DNA of 6,586 nt from Scatosoma sp045645245. Lineage in GTDB: Bacteria; Bacillota; Clostridia; Christensenellales; Borkfalkiaceae. Of the stretch, positions 1 through 6,249 are shown piece by piece. The DNA is taken from positions 1-6,586 of the forward strand of contig JAZRIK010000103.1 of NCBI GenBank assembly GCA_045645245.1, given 5' to 3'. Below the pieces are notes generated by a model. That model was not told the origin of the DNA. It worked only from the letters and a program-made list of their open reading frames with translations, and made no database searches. Numbering within the stretch: position 1 is the first letter of the stretch; each line of letters starts with the position of its first letter. Both the position numbers and the translations under genes were made by a program.

Positions 1-892
1 CGATACCCTTTTCATCGCCGAGCATGAACGTCGCCGTTCTCGTATGGTCCAAAAGCACGCGGAATGCTTTGGTCGTTTCTTCGCTTGCGCCGTATTCTTT
101 GCCCGTAAGCTGCGAAATTACTTTGATTGCGTTTTCAAAAACGTCCGTTTCATACACACTGGACTTGCCGTTGAGTACGCAAAGCGCGCGTTCCAAGCCC
201 ATACCCGTATCCACGTTCTTTTGCGAAAGCTCGGTAAACGAGCCGTCCGCTTGCTTGTTAAAGCGCATAAATACGTCGTTCCAAATTTCCAAAAATGCGC
301 CGCAGTTGCAATCGGGGTTGCAGGTAGGCGAGCATTTGGGTTTGCGAATAACGAACATTTCGGTATCCGTGCCGCAAGGACCGGTCAAGCCGGCAGGGCC
401 CCACCAGTTGTTTTCGCGCGGCATAAAATAGATGTTTTCCTTTTTGATACCCGCTTTTTCCCAAAGCGCAGCCGCTTCGTCGTCGCGGGGAATACTCTCG
501 TCGCCGCCAAATACCGTCACGGCGATTTTGTCGGAAGGAATATTCAAATACTCTTTTCCCGTCAAAAACTCATAGCTCCAAGGAATCATTTCTTCCTTGA
601 AATAATCGCCCAGCGACCAGTTGCCGAGCATTTCGAAAAACGTACAGTGCCGTTCATCGCCCACTTCGTCGATGTCGCCCGTACGCACGCATTTTTGCAC
701 GTCGGTTAAACGCGTACCTGCCGGGTGCTTTTCGCCCAAAAGGTACGGCACGAGCGGGTGCATACCTGCCGTTGTAAAGAGTACGGTCGGGTCGTTTTCG
801 GGAATCAAAGACGCGGACGGAATTACTTTATGCCCTTTGTCTTTGAAAAAGTTGAGATACATTTCTCTTAAATTTTGTCCAGTATATTTCAT
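1..892 (-). CDS. alaS: Alanyl-tRNA synthetase, N-terminal part (3' end outside window)
   Basis: Cytoplasmic class II enzyme that attaches alanine to tRNA-Ala. The frame is open from an ATG at 892 to the window edge (297 codons, no stop), so only the aminoacylation domain is visible. Motif 2 is seen around residues 82-98 (HCTFFEMLGNWSLGDYF), the GPCG stretch at 171-174 and motif 3 at about 226-235 (NVDTGMGLER). An AAGGA ribosome binding site lies 7 nt before the ATG. The protein is not the common bacterial type. GMHPLVPYLLGE stands at 43-54, GPCGTDTE replaces GPCGPCSE, and a Cys cluster (C187, C191, C195, C197, pattern Cx3Cx3CxC) precedes FLEIWNDVF-type residues at 200-208. From memory, this resembles the divergent AlaRS of candidate-phylum and some clostridial genomes. 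It lies 54 bp downstream of cysS on the same strand, but with its own consensus promoter. Whether the editing and C-Ala domains exist cannot be seen. Confidence 0.95.
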   Translation of the reverse strand, partial: MKYTGQNLREMYLNFFKDKGHKVIPSASLIPENDPTVLFTTAGMHPLVPYLLGEKHPAGTRLTDVQKCVRTGDIDEVGDERHCTFFEMLGNWSLGDYFKEEMIPWSYEFLTGKEYLNIPSDKIAVTVFGGDESIPRDDEAAALWEKAGIKKENIYFMPRENNWWGPAGLTGPCGTDTEMFVIRKPKCSPTCNPDCNCGAFLEIWNDVFMRFNKQADGSFTELSQKNVDTGMGLERALCVLNGKSSVYETDVFENAIKVISQLTGKEYGASEETTKAFRVLLDHTRTATFMLGDEKGI

Positions 893-921
893 AAGCTTGT
901 CCTTTTTTGGTTTACCCTTAC

Positions 922-950
922 ATTATATATTTCCAAGCGGATTTTGTCAA
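922..950 (-). promoter_or_regulatory. Consensus sigma-A promoter for alaS
   Basis: On the minus strand TTGACA (950-945) and TATAAT (927-922) are separated by exactly 17 nt, a perfect match to the housekeeping consensus. Predicted transcription start is near 915, giving a leader of about 23 nt that contains the alaS ribosome binding site. The TGA stop codon of cysS (949-947) lies inside the -35 hexamer. No terminator hairpin is seen between cysS and alaS, so alaS could be read both from this promoter and from the upstream operon. Confidence 0.85.
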
Positions 951-2398
951 GAATTTTTGCTCAATTCATAGCCCGTTTTGCTATCTTTTACCGCATAACC
1001 CATTTCGCCAAGTTTGACACGAAGCTCGTCGCTCTTTGCCCAGTCTTTATTGAGCCGCGCGTGCCAGCGTTCTTCCGCGATGGCTTGCACTTCTTTTGGA
1101 ATACTCTCTTTATGCGCTTGCTCGTACCAAGCTAAATATTCTTTTGCGTTGCGTTTGAAAAGTCCCAAAAGCGCGTACGTCTTTTTGAGCTGAATGGAAA
1201 GCGACATTGCCACGAAGAAATCTTCCGATTTCCCGCTTGCAAGCAGTTTTTTCATTTCCTTAAAATACCCGAACAGGTTGGAAAGCACGAGCGCGGTATT
1301 GAAATCGTCGCCCATGCATGCGTTGAAATCGTCTTCCACCTTTTGCGCCGCGTCCGCCGCCCGCTTTACCGTTTCGCCGTCCATCGCAAGCTCTTTTCCG
1401 CGCAGCTCATCGAGTACTTTGTCGATGATTGCCAGCGTTTGATAGAATTCGTGCAAGTGCTTTTCCGCTTCGGGGAAAAGTTCGTCGGTGATGTTGATAT
1501 CGTTGCGGTAGTTGGTTTGCAGCAGTGCAAATTTAATCGCTTCGTCCGAGTATTTTTCCAGTAAATCGGCAAGAAGCAAGCTATTCCCAAGCGATTTACT
1601 CATTTTTTGACCGTTCACTTTAATCAAGCCGTTGTGCGTCCAGTATTTAACGAACTGCTTACCCGTCAATGCTTCCGTTTGTGCAATTTCGTTTTCGTGG
1701 TGGGGAAAAATCAAATCTCTGCCGCCGCCGTGAATGTCGATTTGGTCGCCAAACGCCGCGCGGTTCATTGCCGAGCACTCGATATGCCAACCCGGCCTAC
1801 CCTTGCCCCAAGGCGAATCCCAACAAATTTCCCCTTCCTTTGCACTCTTCCAAAGCGCGAAATCGTACGCGTTTTTCTTGCCTTCGTCGTTATCCACACG
1901 CACGCCGTCCAGCGCGTCTTCTACGTTGCGGTTGGAAAGCTTGCCGTAATCTTTGAACGACGCTACGTCAAAATACACGTCCCCTTTGTCCGTTGCGTAG
2001 GCGTGTCCCTTTTCAATCAGCGTTGCAACAAAATCGATGATATTGTCGATATTTTGCGTGGCTTTCAGCCAAACGTCGGGATCGTCCACGCGGAATTTTT
2101 CCATCACCTGGTTGATATTTTCAATCATTTGCGCCGCGTACTTATCGGCGGGAATTCCCGTTTCGTGCGATTTGGCGATAATTTTATCATCGACGTCGGT
2201 ATAGTTTCTTGCGTACGTGACGTTATAGCCCGTCTTTTTTAAGAACTTACGCATTATATCATAAATCAACGCTTGATACCCGTGCCCGATATGCGCTTCG
2301 CCCGATACCGTAATTCCGCAAGCATACATCTTTACGTCGTTGCCGTTTAAGGGAATAAATTCTTCCTTTCTTTTGGTGTAAGAGTTGTATATTTTCAT
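947..2398 (-). CDS. cysS: Cysteinyl-tRNA synthetase
   Basis: Class I synthetase charging tRNA-Cys in the cytoplasm, 483 residues (family usually about 460-480). The HIGH signature is at residues 36-39 and KMSKS at 265-269. The catalytic zinc ligands typical of CysRS are all present: C27, C208 (in WHIECSAM), H233 and E237 (in PHHENE). The start is fixed by AAGGAG 7 nt upstream of the ATG. The first motif reads CGITVSGEAHIGH rather than the common CGPTVYxxxHIGN. The zinc Cys and the HIGH histidines are kept, so I expect full activity and read it as a lineage variant. The gene lies 49 bp downstream of cysE and is covered by the Cys T-box leader upstream of cysE, matching the cysE-cysS arrangement of Bacillus and relatives. 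Its stop codon overlaps the alaS promoter. Confidence 0.97.
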   Translation of the reverse strand: MKIYNSYTKRKEEFIPLNGNDVKMYACGITVSGEAHIGHGYQALIYDIMRKFLKKTGYNVTYARNYTDVDDKIIAKSHETGIPADKYAAQMIENINQVMEKFRVDDPDVWLKATQNIDNIIDFVATLIEKGHAYATDKGDVYFDVASFKDYGKLSNRNVEDALDGVRVDNDEGKKNAYDFALWKSAKEGEICWDSPWGKGRPGWHIECSAMNRAAFGDQIDIHGGGRDLIFPHHENEIAQTEALTGKQFVKYWTHNGLIKVNGQKMSKSLGNSLLLADLLEKYSDEAIKFALLQTNYRNDINITDELFPEAEKHLHEFYQTLAIIDKVLDELRGKELAMDGETVKRAADAAQKVEDDFNACMGDDFNTALVLSNLFGYFKEMKKLLASGKSEDFFVAMSLSIQLKKTYALLGLFKRNAKEYLAWYEQAHKESIPKEVQAIAEERWHARLNKDWAKSDELRVKLGEMGYAVKDSKTGYELSKNS

Positions 2399-2447
2399 TC
2401 TTAATCTCCTTTTTTAACCGTTTCATCGCATACCTGGTATGCTCATT

Positions 2448-3089
2448 TTATTTTTTACTGCGTTTTTCTTCTTCTTGCTTTGCAAGCCGAATGGCTTCTT
2501 CTTCGCTTAATTCCGCGTTTAATGCCGTCACTGCAATAATGCCGTCGCGCGTTTTGTTTTCCGCTTGCGGGGGACGGATACGCACAATTCTGCCCGGTAC
2601 GCCTACGACGGTTGCATACGGCGGAACTTCGCGTAAGACCACCGCGCCCGCGCCGATTTTTGCCCCTTCGCCGACCGTAAACCCGCCCAGCACCTTCGCA
2701 CCTGCGGAAAGCGTCACGTTTTCCATAATCGTTGGATGCCGTTTCCCGCGCTCCTTGCCCGTGCCGCCCAGCGTCACGCCTTGGTAAATCACCGTGCCTT
2801 TATGCACTTCCGCAGTTTCGCCGATGACTACCCCCGACCCGTGGTCGATAAATACTCCCCCTTCGATTTTTGCCGCAGGGTGAATTTCTATTCCCGTTAA
2901 AAAACGAGCAAACTGACTGATCATACGCGCCAAGAGTTTGAGCTTGATTTTATAGAAAAACCGCGCTATCCGATACCACGATAAAGCGTGCACGCCCGAA
3001 TAGGTAAGCAATATTTCCAGCGTATTGCGCGCGGCAGGGTCGTTGCGCTTTGCCGCTTTTACGTCTTCACGAAGATTTTTGAACCACAT
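2448..3089 (-). CDS. cysE: Serine O-acetyltransferase
   Basis: Transfers acetyl from acetyl-CoA to L-serine, giving O-acetylserine, the carbon acceptor for sulfide in cysteine synthesis. At 213 residues it is the short Firmicutes form, lacking most of the N-terminal extension of the enterobacterial enzyme. Left-handed beta-helix hexapeptide repeats run from about residue 67 to 168. The catalytic region includes D82-H83 (in FIDHGSGVVIGE), GVTLGGTGK at 104-112 and RHP with H118. The position matching the enterobacterial catalytic Asp of DIHP is Glu68 (GIEIHP), which is usual in the short family. The tail after residue 172 is charged and probably helical, ending in a Lys/Glu-rich stretch. AGGAG lies 8 nt before the ATG. 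It is the first gene after the Cys T-box terminator, followed 49 bp later by cysS. Transcription should rise when tRNA-Cys is uncharged. Confidence 0.96.
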   Translation of the reverse strand: MWFKNLREDVKAAKRNDPAARNTLEILLTYSGVHALSWYRIARFFYKIKLKLLARMISQFARFLTGIEIHPAAKIEGGVFIDHGSGVVIGETAEVHKGTVIYQGVTLGGTGKERGKRHPTIMENVTLSAGAKVLGGFTVGEGAKIGAGAVVLREVPPYATVVGVPGRIVRIRPPQAENKTRDGIIAVTALNAELSEEEAIRLAKQEEEKRSKK

Positions 3090-3120
3090 ATATATTACTC
3101 CTGTCTATGCGGCGTTATCC

Positions 3121-3170
3121 TAAAAATAATAAACGCCCTTACATTATACGCGCGTATAACGTAAAGGCGT
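3121..3170 (-). terminator. Intrinsic terminator of the Cys T-box
   Basis: A 17-bp stem with two G-U wobbles and a GCGC loop spans 3170-3133, followed on the minus strand by TTATTATTTTT. Its 5' arm contains the CTTTAC (3166-3161) that the antiterminator would use, so the two structures exclude each other. It ends about 30 nt before the cysE start codon. Confidence 0.92.
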
Positions 3171-3345
3171 GCGACCGCTGTTCCACTTTACTTCAAAAAA
3201 CCGTTTGGTTTTTCCTTTTTTGCCCGATGACGGGGGCTGCCGCAGATGGTTAGTCTGACCTGCAAACGCGAAAACGCACTTTCAAAACCACCGCCGCTTG
3301 CCGTGCTTTCAGCCATAGCACCGCTCTCTGTTTTTGCAAGCAAGT
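3121..3345 (-). ncRNA. Cysteine-specific T-box riboswitch (cysE-cysS leader)
   Basis: This leader fills the gap of about 350 bp upstream of cysE. The Stem I base pairs CTTGCAAA (3340-3333) with TTTGCAGG (3266-3259). The AGAGAG motif is at 3329-3324 and a GUGCU/AGCAC distal hairpin follows. A GAA-NN-specifier stretch carries UGC, a Cys codon, at 3278-3276. A stem III hairpin (AAAAACC/GGTTTTT) spans 3213-3196. The T-box motif AAAGTGGAACAGCGG occupies 3189-3175. The antiterminator can form from GTAAAG (3191-3186) with CTTTAC (3166-3161) around the bulge TGGAACA and a short GCG/CGC helix. The bulge UGGA pairs with UCCA, and bacterial tRNA-Cys has U73, so specifier and discriminator both point to Cys. 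Uncharged tRNA-Cys should favour read-through into cysE and cysS. Folding was done by eye, so the upper part of Stem I is approximate. Confidence 0.93.
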
Positions 3346-3386
3346 TTGTTTTTACTCTTTTTTCGCTCGGCTATTTAATTTTAATT

Positions 3387-3415
3387 ATTATAGCATTTCA
3401 AAAGAAGAAATGCAA
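3387..3415 (-). promoter_or_regulatory. Promoter of the T-box / cysE-cysS operon
   Basis: TTGCAT (3415-3410), a 17-nt spacer and TATAAT (3392-3387) preceded by TGC form an extended -10 promoter. The -35 box matches consensus only in TTG, which the extended -10 may compensate. Predicted start near 3380 gives a leader of about 290 nt containing the whole T-box. Confidence 0.7.
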
Positions 3416-3436
3416 CAATTTTGACCATTGTTTGCA
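3403..3436 (-). terminator. Possible weak terminator after the 207-residue gene
   Basis: TGCAA-ACAAT (3436-3427, one bulged A) can pair with ATTGTTGCA (3419-3411) around a 7-nt loop, followed by the T-rich tract TTTCTTCTTTT. The stem is AT-rich and weak. It starts 5 nt after the upstream gene's stop codon, where a terminator is expected, and it contains the -35 box of the T-box promoter. Confidence 0.35.
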
Positions 3437-3440
3437 AATT

Positions 3441-4064
3441 TTATCGCAAAAACAAATGGCGCACCTTATATTCGGCAAGTGCGGCTTGTCGCAGCTGCTC
3501 GTTATATATTTTTTGTTCAAGTAAATACCGCACGACTACGTCTTTGGCTTGCGCATAATCAAACTCGCAATCGAATGCACTCAACATCGTTTCGGCGTCT
3601 TCTATGCTAAAATGCGCAGACAAAAACAAGGATAATAACAGGTTTTTACTGGGCATAAATTTGCCTTTAACGATGTTTTTCCAAACGAACGGGTCGATTT
3701 CTATCGTTTTTTGCACTTCTTCGTCCGGCAGTTGATACCGTTCCAGCATTAAGCCAAGCGTTTGCTTTGCTTCCTTATAAAATTTACGGTATTTTATCTT
3801 TTGCCATCCGCTCACCGTATAAAAGGTAAAGGAAAAGCTTTTATCGGTAAGTTTTTCTTTTAGCTGGGCAAGCATTGCCCCTTTATTTTCCTGACGGTCG
3901 AGCTTCAAAAGCTCTTGCGAAAGAGTGTATGCGTACGTTTTCCCGTTCCGCATTTCGGACGTTTGCCGTTTGGGCATTTGATAGCCGTCCAGCATACAAA
4001 TTTTATCGTAGCCCGCGTACGTTTTACAAAAATAATCGTCTAAATCGGCAATAAAATCTACCAT
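3441..4064 (-). CDS. Hypothetical protein, helical HTH-like C-terminal domain
   Basis: A 207-residue soluble protein with no signal peptide or membrane segment; I do not recognise its function. The start is supported by AAGGGGG 9 nt upstream of the ATG and a good extended -10 promoter. The N-terminal half is acidic to mixed (FIADLDDYF at 4-12), with a Lys/Tyr-rich middle (residues 85-110). The C-terminal half, about 120-200, has a pattern I recall from small clostridial proteins of unknown function: an XRE-like segment FMPSKNLLLSLFLSAHFSIEDAETML (136-161), then DVVVRYLLEQKIYNEQ (175-190). This suggests a helical DNA- or protein-binding module, but it is inference from memory. It lies upstream of cysE on the same strand, yet an independent promoter separates them. 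It is divergent from the DeoR gene. Real coding is likely from the ribosome binding site and length; the role is open. Confidence 0.8.
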   Translation of the reverse strand: MVDFIADLDDYFCKTYAGYDKICMLDGYQMPKRQTSEMRNGKTYAYTLSQELLKLDRQENKGAMLAQLKEKLTDKSFSFTFYTVSGWQKIKYRKFYKEAKQTLGLMLERYQLPDEEVQKTIEIDPFVWKNIVKGKFMPSKNLLLSLFLSAHFSIEDAETMLSAFDCEFDYAQAKDVVVRYLLEQKIYNEQLRQAALAEYKVRHLFLR

Positions 4065-4098
4065 TAATAGCTTCCCCCTTGGGTCTATCTTTGCTTGT

Positions 4099-4127
4099 AT
4101 TATACCATTTTAACGCAAAAAATGCAA
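4099..4127 (-). promoter_or_regulatory. Promoter of the 207-residue hypothetical gene
   Basis: TTGCAT (4127-4122), a 17-nt spacer and TATAAT (4104-4099) preceded by TGG form an extended -10 promoter. Predicted start near 4092 leaves a leader of about 28 nt containing the AAGGGGG ribosome binding site. The -35 hexamer and spacing are identical to those of the T-box promoter. Confidence 0.7.
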
Positions 4128-4210
4128 CCGTTTGCGCGTATAGATACTTCTTCTATTCGCCTTTTTCATCGAAAAAAATGTTCCTTTTTACCGCTCGGAA
4201 TGAGATTTAT

Positions 4211-4230
4211 GTGAAAAAAAGTGAAAAAAT
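4211..4230 (+). repeat. Tandem GTGAAAAAA direct repeat, possible operator
   Basis: Two copies of GTGAAAAAA begin at 4211 and 4221, exactly 10 bp apart, so they lie on the same face of the helix. A third, shorter GTGAAA occurs at 4263. They sit about 40-100 bp upstream of the DeoR-family gene. DeoR-family repressors often bind repeated short sites and control themselves, so this is a candidate operator. The A-rich sequence could also be chance or bent DNA. Confidence 0.3.
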
Positions 4231-4248
4231 AACATTTTTCGCCGTTGT

Positions 4249-4276
4249 TTGCTTGCTTTTTTGTGAAATTTATGAT
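4249..4276 (+). promoter_or_regulatory. Weak candidate promoter for the DeoR-family gene
   Basis: TTGCTT (4249-4254) and TATGAT (4271-4276) are separated by 16 nt. The -10 box matches 5 of 6 consensus bases and the -35 only 3 of 6. An alternative -10, GATAAT at 4282-4287, lies nearby without a good -35. The start is therefore uncertain. Confidence 0.3.
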
Positions 4277-4311
4277 AAATTGATAATAACAAACGCGTAA
4301 GGTGGTATTTT

Positions 4312-5070
4312 ATGAAAAAAGAACGTATCGTAGAAATTGCCGAACTTATCGACAAGCGTGGTAAACTCTCTTTGAAACAATTAAGCGAGTTTTTTCCCGG
4401 CGTCTCGCAAATGACCATTCGCAGAGACTTGCTTTTGCTGGAACAACAAAATAAAATTATTCGCGTTCGCGGCGGCGCGGTTTCCGTTAAGGACGTGCAG
4501 CAAACTTCAGGCGAGCCGTACGTAAAAAAGACGGCAACGCACACCGACGAAAAAATTGTGATTGCGCAAAAAGCGGCGGCGCTTATCGAAGAAGGCAAAT
4601 CGCTGTTCTTAGACGCCGGCTCGACCGCCTTGTACCTTGCCAAAGAAATGCCCGACGTCGATTGCAACGTGTTCACCAACGGGCTCGCCGTAGCGACCGA
4701 GCTATCCAAAAAGAAAAACGTAATGGTCAACCTGCTTGGCGGCCCGCTGCTCAAAGACAACTTATCCACCGCTTCGTCGTTCTCTTCGATGTATTTCTCG
4801 GATATGAATTTTGAACTCGCGGTGATTGCAGCTGCGGCGTTTACTCCTGAAAGCGGGTTTGCCTGCGGTACGCAGCTGGAGGCGGATTTATTCAAAATCA
4901 TCTGTAAAAAAGCGAAATTTACATATATGATGCTGGACAGCTCGAAAATCGGTAAAATTAAGCCCTACACCTTCGCGCACCCCGAAGATATCAACGTGCT
5001 GATTACCGATAACGATTTCCCCGACGAGCTGAAAAAACAATTTGAAGAGATGAATATTGTCGTAATGTAA
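4312..5070 (+). CDS. DeoR/GlpR-family transcriptional regulator
   Basis: A DNA-binding repressor, typically one that senses a phosphorylated sugar or related metabolite; 252 residues, the normal family length. The N-terminal winged helix-turn-helix covers about residues 4-57, with recognition helix VSQMTIRRDLLLLE (31-44) followed by the conserved wing RVRGGA (51-56). The C-terminal DeoRC sensor domain has the expected family landmarks: DAGST (101-105), TNG (122-124), LGG (142-144) and DSSKIG (209-214). AAGGTGG lies 6 nt before the ATG. No sugar kinase, transporter or aldolase gene is adjacent: the next gene on this strand is 1.3 kb away and unrelated. The target therefore cannot be read from context and may lie elsewhere or be the regulator's own promoter, where GTGAAA repeats occur. 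The gene stands alone and ends at a strong hairpin. Confidence 0.93.
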   Translation: MKKERIVEIAELIDKRGKLSLKQLSEFFPGVSQMTIRRDLLLLEQQNKIIRVRGGAVSVKDVQQTSGEPYVKKTATHTDEKIVIAQKAAALIEEGKSLFLDAGSTALYLAKEMPDVDCNVFTNGLAVATELSKKKNVMVNLLGGPLLKDNLSTASSFSSMYFSDMNFELAVIAAAAFTPESGFACGTQLEADLFKIICKKAKFTYMMLDSSKIGKIKPYTFAHPEDINVLITDNDFPDELKKQFEEMNIVVM

Positions 5071-5075
5071 TATTA

Positions 5076-5118
5076 AAATCCCCGAATGCAAGAAAGCATT
5101 CGGGGATTTGTTTTGTAC
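5076..5118. terminator. Bidirectional terminator between convergent genes
   Basis: A perfect 14-bp stem (5076-5089 with 5096-5109) and loop AAGAAA begins 5 bp after the DeoR stop codon. On the plus strand it is followed by GTTTTGTACTTTTTT. On the minus strand the stem is followed by TAATATTA after its terminal TTT, so it can also stop transcription of the SPFH gene ending at 5130. Confidence 0.9.
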
Positions 5119-5129
5119 TTTTTTACCCT

Positions 5130-6200
5130 TTACGGATTCGTCGTAGGCGTTTCGGGGGTGGGAATAATTACGCTTGCCGAATCGCCCGCAATCACCGTAG
5201 GCAGCTTGCCGTCCCATTTCGCTAAATATTCTAAGTATTTCAAATAATCGGTGATGAGCTGCACTTCCGCTTCGCTCTTGCCCGTAAAGTCGATTTCATA
5301 TTCAATCGCCGTTGCGCCGTCTTCATCGGTAATTTCCGTTTCCGTAATCGCAAAGCCGAGCGCGCGCGCCACTTCGATCGATTTTAACTGAATGGCTCTC
5401 GCTTCCGCTTTTGCCACTTCCACTTGTGCCTGCGCGTCTGCTTTCGCCGTTTCCAAGCGCGCTTCTGCCGCCAAAATTGCCACTTCCTTTTCCTTTTCCG
5501 CGTTGATAATCGCCGTTTCGCGTTCGTATTCCGCTTTGAGTTTTTCCTGTTCGGCAATCATTTTATCTTCTACCGTCTTTTCAAACTTATCGGAAAAATC
5601 GATATTCGTCAAAACCACGGCGACGATATTCACGTAATATTCGTCCGTCACCGTCTTTTTAATCAAATCTTCCACCTGCGGAGAAATCGTCGAGCGCGTT
5701 TCGATGATGTTCATTGCCGAATAAGACGATAAGTTGGATTTGGTTTTTTCCGTTGCGATACTTTCAATTCGGTTTGCAAGCATCGCAATCGAGCCGTATT
5801 TGTTCGCAATTTCGATGGCTTTGTTCGAGTCGATTTGGTATTGCACCGTCATCACAATATCCATCGTTTGCGCGTCTTTCGAATACGCTTGCGTTTTAAT
5901 TTCCAAATTTTGCACTTTCGCATCGTAAATTTCATAGCTTTCCGTCAGCCAAAAATCGAAATACGTGCCTGCCGTGCGCACTCGTTCCGCTTTCCCTAAA
6001 TGCTTTACTACCGCAATTTCGCCTGCGTTGACTGTATGAATACTAAACGGGAATATCAAAAACGCAACCGCGCAAACACCGCCGAGAATGCTCGGCATTA
6101 AAAATTTTTTAGGTTGTCTTTTCTTTTTGAAGTACGCAATGGCACCGCAAGCGCCTACAACCCCTGCAAATAAGATAAGCCCTATCATCATTCCTAACAT
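5130..6200 (-). CDS. SPFH/Band-7 (prohibitin-like) membrane protein
   Basis: Membrane-anchored scaffold of the stomatin/prohibitin/flotillin superfamily, which forms oligomeric membrane assemblies; the exact role here is unknown. It has 356 residues from the chosen ATG. Two hydrophobic segments lie at about 5-24 and 37-54, separated by a basic linker (KKKRQPKK, 25-32). The Band-7 domain runs from about 56 to 205. An Ala/Glu/Lys-rich coiled coil covers about 207-280. An acidic insert follows (286-303), then AKWDGKLPTV (327-336), a sequence common near the end of prohibitin-like proteins, and a Pro/Thr-rich tail. The frame is open further upstream to a TTG at 6233. The ATG at 6200 is preferred because AGGAG lies 8 nt before it, whereas the TTG has no such site and falls in the 5' hairpin. 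No NfeD-like partner gene is adjacent. It is convergent with the DeoR gene. Confidence 0.92.
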   Translation of the reverse strand: MLGMMIGLILFAGVVGACGAIAYFKKKRQPKKFLMPSILGGVCAVAFLIFPFSIHTVNAGEIAVVKHLGKAERVRTAGTYFDFWLTESYEIYDAKVQNLEIKTQAYSKDAQTMDIVMTVQYQIDSNKAIEIANKYGSIAMLANRIESIATEKTKSNLSSYSAMNIIETRSTISPQVEDLIKKTVTDEYYVNIVAVVLTNIDFSDKFEKTVEDKMIAEQEKLKAEYERETAIINAEKEKEVAILAAEARLETAKADAQAQVEVAKAEARAIQLKSIEVARALGFAITETEITDEDGATAIEYEIDFTGKSEAEVQLITDYLKYLEYLAKWDGKLPTVIAGDSASVIIPTPETPTTNP

Positions 6201-6208
6201 AGTTTTCA

Positions 6209-6213
6209 CTCCT
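6209..6213 (-). promoter_or_regulatory. Ribosome binding site that sets the SPFH start
   Basis: AGGAG (6213-6209) stands 8 nt before the ATG at 6200-6198. The longer reading from TTG at 6233 would place this site inside the coding region and add 11 residues of no family likeness. Confidence 0.85.
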
Positions 6214-6224
6214 ACAAATAAAGT

Positions 6225-6248
6225 AAACCGCAACCGCAGTTGCGGTTT
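6225..6248 (-). repeat. 9-bp inverted repeat at the predicted 5' end of the SPFH mRNA
   Basis: AAACCGCAA and TTGCGGTTT form a perfect 9-bp inverted repeat with a 6-nt spacer. The promoter predicts a transcription start at about 6248, so the RNA would begin with this hairpin. It could be a stabilising 5' stem-loop, a repressor operator just downstream of the -10, or an attenuator. The following TTTACTTTATTT tract is not a clean U-run. Confidence 0.7.
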
Positions 6249-6249
6249 G

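Noticed and set aside
44..709. Open frames of up to 221 codons on the plus strand over 24-971
   Set aside because: They lie antisense to alaS, whose protein is clearly conserved. They have no ribosome binding site or recognisable motif.
1607..2242. A 211-codon plus-strand frame
   Set aside because: Antisense shadow of cysS; its translation shows no domain pattern.
3133..3170. Long GC-rich palindrome taken as a protein operator
   Set aside because: The adjacent T-run, the T-box motif upstream and the alternative pairing identify it as the T-box terminator.
3246..3524. A 92-codon plus-strand frame across the cysE leader
   Set aside because: It covers the T-box, promoter and the end of another gene on the opposite strand, and has no ribosome binding site.
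4188..4901. A 237-codon minus-strand frame, Ser/Ala-rich
   Set aside because: Shadow of the DeoR-family gene, whose HTH and sensor motifs are unmistakable in the other direction.
6225..6248. Inverted repeat taken as a terminator for an upstream gene
   Set aside because: No minus-strand gene ends before it, it lies just downstream of a perfect promoter, and the following tract is an interrupted U-run.
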